64,000 bases of DNA, from assembly GCF_014297285.1 (NCBI RefSeq), contig NZ_JACOQI010000008.1, positions 1-64,000 of the forward strand. The letters run 5' to 3'. Position numbers and translations under genes: made by a program. This document shows positions 60,610 through 64,000 of this stretch, one piece after another. Under the pieces are notes generated by a model that had not been told where the DNA came from, did not search any database, and saw nothing but the letters and a program-made list of their open reading frames with translations. Source of the DNA: Dysosmobacter segnis (GTDB lineage Bacteria; Bacillota; Clostridia; Oscillospirales; Oscillospiraceae). Numbering within the stretch: the stretch's first letter is position 1; each line of letters opens with the position of its first letter.

Positions 60610-61161
60610 ATGTACTATAGTAAAGAAATGACAGAAAAAGCCCGTGCCGTAATTGCCGGGGAAATCGATATTCCGTGCCCGATTGGTTGGCACACGCTGT
60701 ATGAGTCGAATGTATTGTGTGCGTATGCGTGTACGCTGCTAAGGCTGCCTGATGCCGGCATTGACGCCGACGCTATCGGGGCGGAAGATATCCCTATTTT
60801 CCAGTACGGGGTGGAACACAATATCGAGACTGTGACCGGTATAATGTATTCTCATGAAGCAGCCGGCATCACGGATGGCCGTTATGATGGCGTTGGCGGC
60901 TCCGACCTATACCGCTGGATTATTGGGCGCTGCGACGATGCCGAGAAGTGGCATCGGGCCAAGCGAGCCGGTATGTTGTACCTGATGGAAGTGAAGCGTA
61001 AGGAATGCAGCAGCCATTCCGACTTCGAAAAATTCTGCTGCGGTTTCCTCACGGATTGTCAGGATCTCGTGACTGCAAAAGATGTGAGCGCATGTACCGG
61101 CATGCCGCTCGAAGATGTTTTGTGGACGGCCGCAGCGATTGAGAAAAATCCGTTCTACTGA
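60610..61161 (+). CDS. Hypothetical protein following the recombinase
   Basis: A 183-residue, cysteine-rich (8 Cys) soluble protein starting MYYSKEMTEKARAVIAGEID after GAGGAAGGAAACGG. No family recognised. The cysteines are dispersed without a zinc-finger pattern. Only 46 bp separate it from the recombinase gene, so it is likely in the same transcript. Confidence 0.6.
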   Translation: MYYSKEMTEKARAVIAGEIDIPCPIGWHTLYESNVLCAYACTLLRLPDAGIDADAIGAEDIPIFQYGVEHNIETVTGIMYSHEAAGITDGRYDGVGGSDLYRWIIGRCDDAEKWHRAKRAGMLYLMEVKRKECSSHSDFEKFCCGFLTDCQDLVTAKDVSACTGMPLEDVLWTAAAIEKNPFY

Positions 61162-61330
61162 TACAATATTTTAGAAAACCTGTCCTATTTGTCCGGTTTT
61201 GGTGTGCGATCACAGTTCATGAAGGGGTGCCTTTGCAGCCTCGTCAAATGCCGTGAGGGTTGAGCCGCAGCGGAGATTTGGGGGGTCTTTGCTGCGGCTC
61301 CCCAATAAACAATTGCTATCGACAGTCTCC

Positions 61331-61364
61331 CCGGCCAGCAGCTAATGCTGCTGGCCGCTTTTTA
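61331..61364 (+). terminator. Terminator ending the recombinase unit
   Basis: CGGCCAGCAGC / GCTGCTGGCCG stem with loop TAAT and five T. Confidence 0.85.
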
Positions 61365-61553
61365 GTGTGCCCGGCATGGGCAGTATCAGCGCCCGGTGCA
61401 CCGGGCGCGGTTTGATTTGCGGAGCAGGGGAGGGCTTTGTGTTCGGTTGCGTTCCTCCAGAGGAAGATGACGGGGCGGCATGGGCGATTTTACTAAGAAA
61501 AAACGGCTTTTCGCCGGGGTTCGTAAAATTTCTTCCGAAGTTCAAAAAAGTTC

Positions 61554-61584
61554 TTGCATCGTACACCGGTGTACGGTGTACAAT
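61554..61584 (+). promoter_or_regulatory. Promoter-like site with a 14-bp palindrome
   Basis: TTGCAT (61554-61559) and TACAAT (61579-61584) are 19 bp apart. Between them GTACACCGGTGTAC (61561-61574) is a perfect palindrome, partly repeated just after it (GGTGTACA). It could be an operator for the surface-protein gene at 61832; the spacing is longer than ideal. The rest of 61365-61831 has only the hairpin CCGTAGGGAGG-type at 61750-61771 and no gene. Confidence 0.4.
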
Positions 61585-61831
61585 CTTATCGCGAAAAAAG
61601 AGAGGCGAAATGGCATGTTGGCCGGAGCTGCTCCGGTGACATTTCGTGTCGAAAAAAGGACGTTTCATGCAGACGGCCCCGCAAGGCGCGGAAAATATGC
61701 TACACTGAACGTCTAAAGCTGAAAAACTGTCCGGGGGCGCCCCCGGCCCCGTAGGGAGGACTCCCTACGGGAAGCTCTTTGTCCATGGGAAATCAATTTG
61801 GGCGGAGAAAGAAACGAACAGGAGGAGATCT

Positions 61832-64000
61832 ATGAAGAAGCGTATCTTGAGCTGTCTCATGGCGCTGGCCCTGTGCCTGACGCTGCTGCCCACGGCGGCG
61901 CTGGCAGAGGAGACGGAGGGGACGGCGCAGACGCCTCCGGCCGTGGAGGAACCGGCAGACCCGGCAAACAGGGAAGCGAAGCAGGAGAACCAGCCTGCGG
62001 AAACGAAACAGGAAAATCAGCCTGCGGAAGCGGAGCAGGAGAGCCAGCCTGCGGAACAGGAAGAACAGCAGGAGAACTCGACTGTAAAGCAGGACGAGGC
62101 CGTGGCCGCCGTGCAGGCGATGATCGACGCTCTGCCTGACGCGGAGGAACTGGACGGCATGGATGACGAGGCGCTGGACACGGTCTACGAGGCGTTTCAG
62201 ACCGCCTGTGACGCGTATTATGACACCCTGACCGAGGAACAGCAGGCACAGCTGGAAAACACGGAGAAGCTGGCGGCGCTGTCCGACTGGTTCAATGCGC
62301 AGATGGCCCCGCTAACGGAGGGCAGCACGGCAATGACTGTGAGCATTAACAAAGTTGCCCTGTCGGCCGCCGCGCCTTATTTTCCCAGCAACGGCACGGC
62401 GGCGCAGGCGGAGAAGCCTGACGACAACTACGCCTGGTTCAACGCAGAGACGAGCACGCTGGAGCTGCATGATTTTGCGCTGGACTCCGGCGATATCAAG
62501 GTAGTTTCCCCCGTGAGAAACGACCCGCTGACCATCGCCCTCTACGGTGAGAACACACTGAGCGACGGTCAGATCTACGCCTGGAACTCGGACCTTGAGG
62601 GAGACGGCGCTATCTACCTGACCATCGAAAAGAGCGCCGACGCGCCGAGCGGCAGCCTGAGCGTTACGTGTTCCGGAAATAAATGGGGAGCGATTATGCC
62701 GGGGGACCTTACCGTCAGGGGCGGTGCACAGGTCACCCTCGTCAAGAAAGACGGCAGGGGCGACATCGGCAATTGCGGGATCAATGCCGACGGATGCAAC
62801 GTGATCATCGAAGGCGAGGGCACGAAGCTCGATGTCACCAATACCGAAACCGATAAAGCCTGCGGTATCCGGGCAAAGGATGTTACCGTCAGGGACGGCG
62901 CGAGTGTGGCGATCGCTGCTCCCGGTGGCAGACCGCTTTTTGACCCTGAAGGATCAAGCGGCATGACCGCTACGACGCTGACCGTGGCCAAGGGCACGAC
63001 AGTGCAGGGTTCTTTCGGCGGTACAACATATCGTGATATTACGGATGATCTGAATGGGGATCAGATGTATTTGTTCAAATATCTGAAGATCAGCGCCGCA
63101 CCCATAGAAAACCACACCCACGCCATCGGCGTCGGGACGGAGTATGGGGACAGCTCCGAGGTGGCTTTTGCCCACAGCCTGGCCAGCAACAGTGATAAAA
63201 AACTGCTGATTGACGGCCGGGTCGTTAAGCATGAACAGATTCCATATAGTAAATTTGACGATTATGGAAACAACGATGTGTTCGTTCTCCCGGAGGGAAA
63301 CTATTACCTTGAGGATGACATATCGCTGATGTATCCCCTTGCGGTCACCGGCGAAGTGAATCTGTGTCTGAACGGCAAGCAGATCATACAGAATTATACC
63401 TATGGTAAGGGGATGCGCTTTCCCACGGTCATCGTCCGACGCGACGCGACGCTGAACCTCTGCGACTGCAGGCCGGAGGGCGCTGTCGGAAAGATCACCC
63501 ACGCCAGCGATATGATGGGCAGCGGCATCGAAGTCCGGGGAAAGTTCAAAGATGTGACCGGCGAGGCCGGTGTGCTGAATCTGTACAACGCTGAGATCAG
63601 CGGGAATAAACAGACCTCGGCCGGTGCCGCAAACGGCGGCGGTGTGTACAACAAGGGCGTCGTCAATATGTACGGCGGAAAAATCACGGACAACGCACAT
63701 ACTAACGGCGGCGGCGTCGGCAACAGCGGCACTTTCACCATGTATGCCGGCGAGATCACCGGCAACACCGCAAACAGCGGTTCATTCGCCGAAGGCGGCG
63801 GCGTATATTCCTACGGGACCTTTATTATGCGCGGCGGCAGCATTACCGGGAATCACGCAAACATCCCGGGGGCCAGCTACAATATCGGCGGCATCAGTAA
63901 TCGCGGCACATTTCTGGTCTCCGGCAAGGTGACCATCAGCGGCAACGACGGCAGCAATTTCTTTGTCAACGAAGGACATCCCGTTCAGGTGGACGGCAAG
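61832..64000 (+). CDS. Large secreted repeat-rich surface protein (partial, runs off the window)
   Basis: The frame is open for 723 codons up to the right edge. Start ATG 61832 follows AGGAGGAGATCT. The signal peptide MKKRILSCLMALALCLTLLP to TAALA is followed by a charged linker with heptad-like repeats of KQENQPAE type (about 47-85), a helical segment (about 85-150) and then beta-helix-like sequence. From about residue 580, repeated motifs such as GGGVYNKGVVNMYGGKITDN form a right-handed beta-helix typical of adhesins and pectin-lyase-like surface proteins. The wall anchor, perhaps SLH modules, would lie beyond the window. Confidence 0.85.
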   Translation, partial: MKKRILSCLMALALCLTLLPTAALAEETEGTAQTPPAVEEPADPANREAKQENQPAETKQENQPAEAEQESQPAEQEEQQENSTVKQDEAVAAVQAMIDALPDAEELDGMDDEALDTVYEAFQTACDAYYDTLTEEQQAQLENTEKLAALSDWFNAQMAPLTEGSTAMTVSINKVALSAAAPYFPSNGTAAQAEKPDDNYAWFNAETSTLELHDFALDSGDIKVVSPVRNDPLTIALYGENTLSDGQIYAWNSDLEGDGAIYLTIEKSADAPSGSLSVTCSGNKWGAIMPGDLTVRGGAQVTLVKKDGRGDIGNCGINADGCNVIIEGEGTKLDVTNTETDKACGIRAKDVTVRDGASVAIAAPGGRPLFDPEGSSGMTATTLTVAKGTTVQGSFGGTTYRDITDDLNGDQMYLFKYLKISAAPIENHTHAIGVGTEYGDSSEVAFAHSLASNSDKKLLIDGRVVKHEQIPYSKFDDYGNNDVFVLPEGNYYLEDDISLMYPLAVTGEVNLCLNGKQIIQNYTYGKGMRFPTVIVRRDATLNLCDCRPEGAVGKITHASDMMGSGIEVRGKFKDVTGEAGVLNLYNAEISGNKQTSAGAANGGGVYNKGVVNMYGGKITDNAHTNGGGVGNSGTFTMYAGEITGNTANSGSFAEGGGVYSYGTFIMRGGSITGNHANIPGASYNIGGISNRGTFLVSGKVTISGNDGSNFFVNEGHPVQVDGK

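Noticed and set aside
1..64000. tRNA or rRNA genes, for example as integration site of the island
   Set aside because: No tRNA-like cloverleaf with GGTTCGAATCC-type T loop and no rRNA sequence was noticed on reading; a tRNAscan-SE run would settle it.

Overview
The window looks like a chromosomal segment of a GC-rich gut Firmicute of the Oscillospiraceae type (Flavonifractor / Pseudoflavonifractor / Oscillibacter relatives). The clues are the GC-rich coding style with strong GGAGG ribosome sites, several S-layer-homology (SLH) surface proteins with the motif DVPxDAYYxEAVxWA, ECF sigma/anti-sigma pairs, a DUF4179-type anti-sigma candidate and amino-acid-based transport. The genus is an inference from style, not from a marker gene. 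No rRNA, tRNA or CRISPR array was seen.

Layout. 1-9.3 kb: the end of one SLH protein, an IS66 remnant, then an operon of ECF sigma factor, two small membrane proteins and a PrsW-type intramembrane protease, followed by a very large secreted SLH protein that is split by a frameshift near 6423. 9.4-12.5 kb: an ECF sigma factor with an RsgI/PepSY anti-sigma factor, and a Fic protein. 12.6-19.3 kb: MATE exporter, NagB, a broken GntR regulator, a DapA/NanA-family aldolase, an acyl-ACP thioesterase and a 5'-nucleotidase-like phosphatase. 19.3-28 kb: a DUF4143 ATPase flanked by direct repeats, then the branched-chain amino acid operon ilvB-ilvN-ilvC-ilvD plus a DUF815 ATPase, preceded by what looks like an isoleucine-codon attenuator and a small hairpin-ended element. 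28-35.4 kb: a regulator made of a LacI protein fused to a solute-binding domain, next to an iron/phosphonate-type ABC importer with a metallo-beta-lactamase-fold hydrolase. 36-42.5 kb: D-cysteine desulfhydrase and NhaC antiporter divergent from a polar amino acid ABC importer that includes an ornithine-cyclodeaminase-family enzyme. 42.5-46.3 kb: CapA-like protein, a third ECF sigma/anti-sigma pair and a LuxR/MalT-type regulator cut off by an insertion sequence.

46.3-61.2 kb is an accessory region. It holds decayed IS4-like and IS3-family elements, two broken SLH genes, a broken and an intact tyrosine recombinase, a serine recombinase, a ribbon-helix-helix protein, an AlbA_2 protein and several genes of unknown function. 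The most interesting signal of the window is here: two loci 6 kb apart share the same layout of perfect sigma-A promoter, an about 190-nt RNA with matching stems that differ by compensatory changes, an intrinsic terminator, and then an effector-like gene. One effector is a GHKL ATPase fused to a RecB/Cas4-like PD-(D/E)xK nuclease domain (50963-52441); the other is a MazF/PemK-family toxin (57037-57429). This suggests an undescribed regulatory or antitoxin RNA that guards toxic or defence genes.

61.8-64 kb: the start of another large secreted, repeat-rich surface protein that runs off the window.
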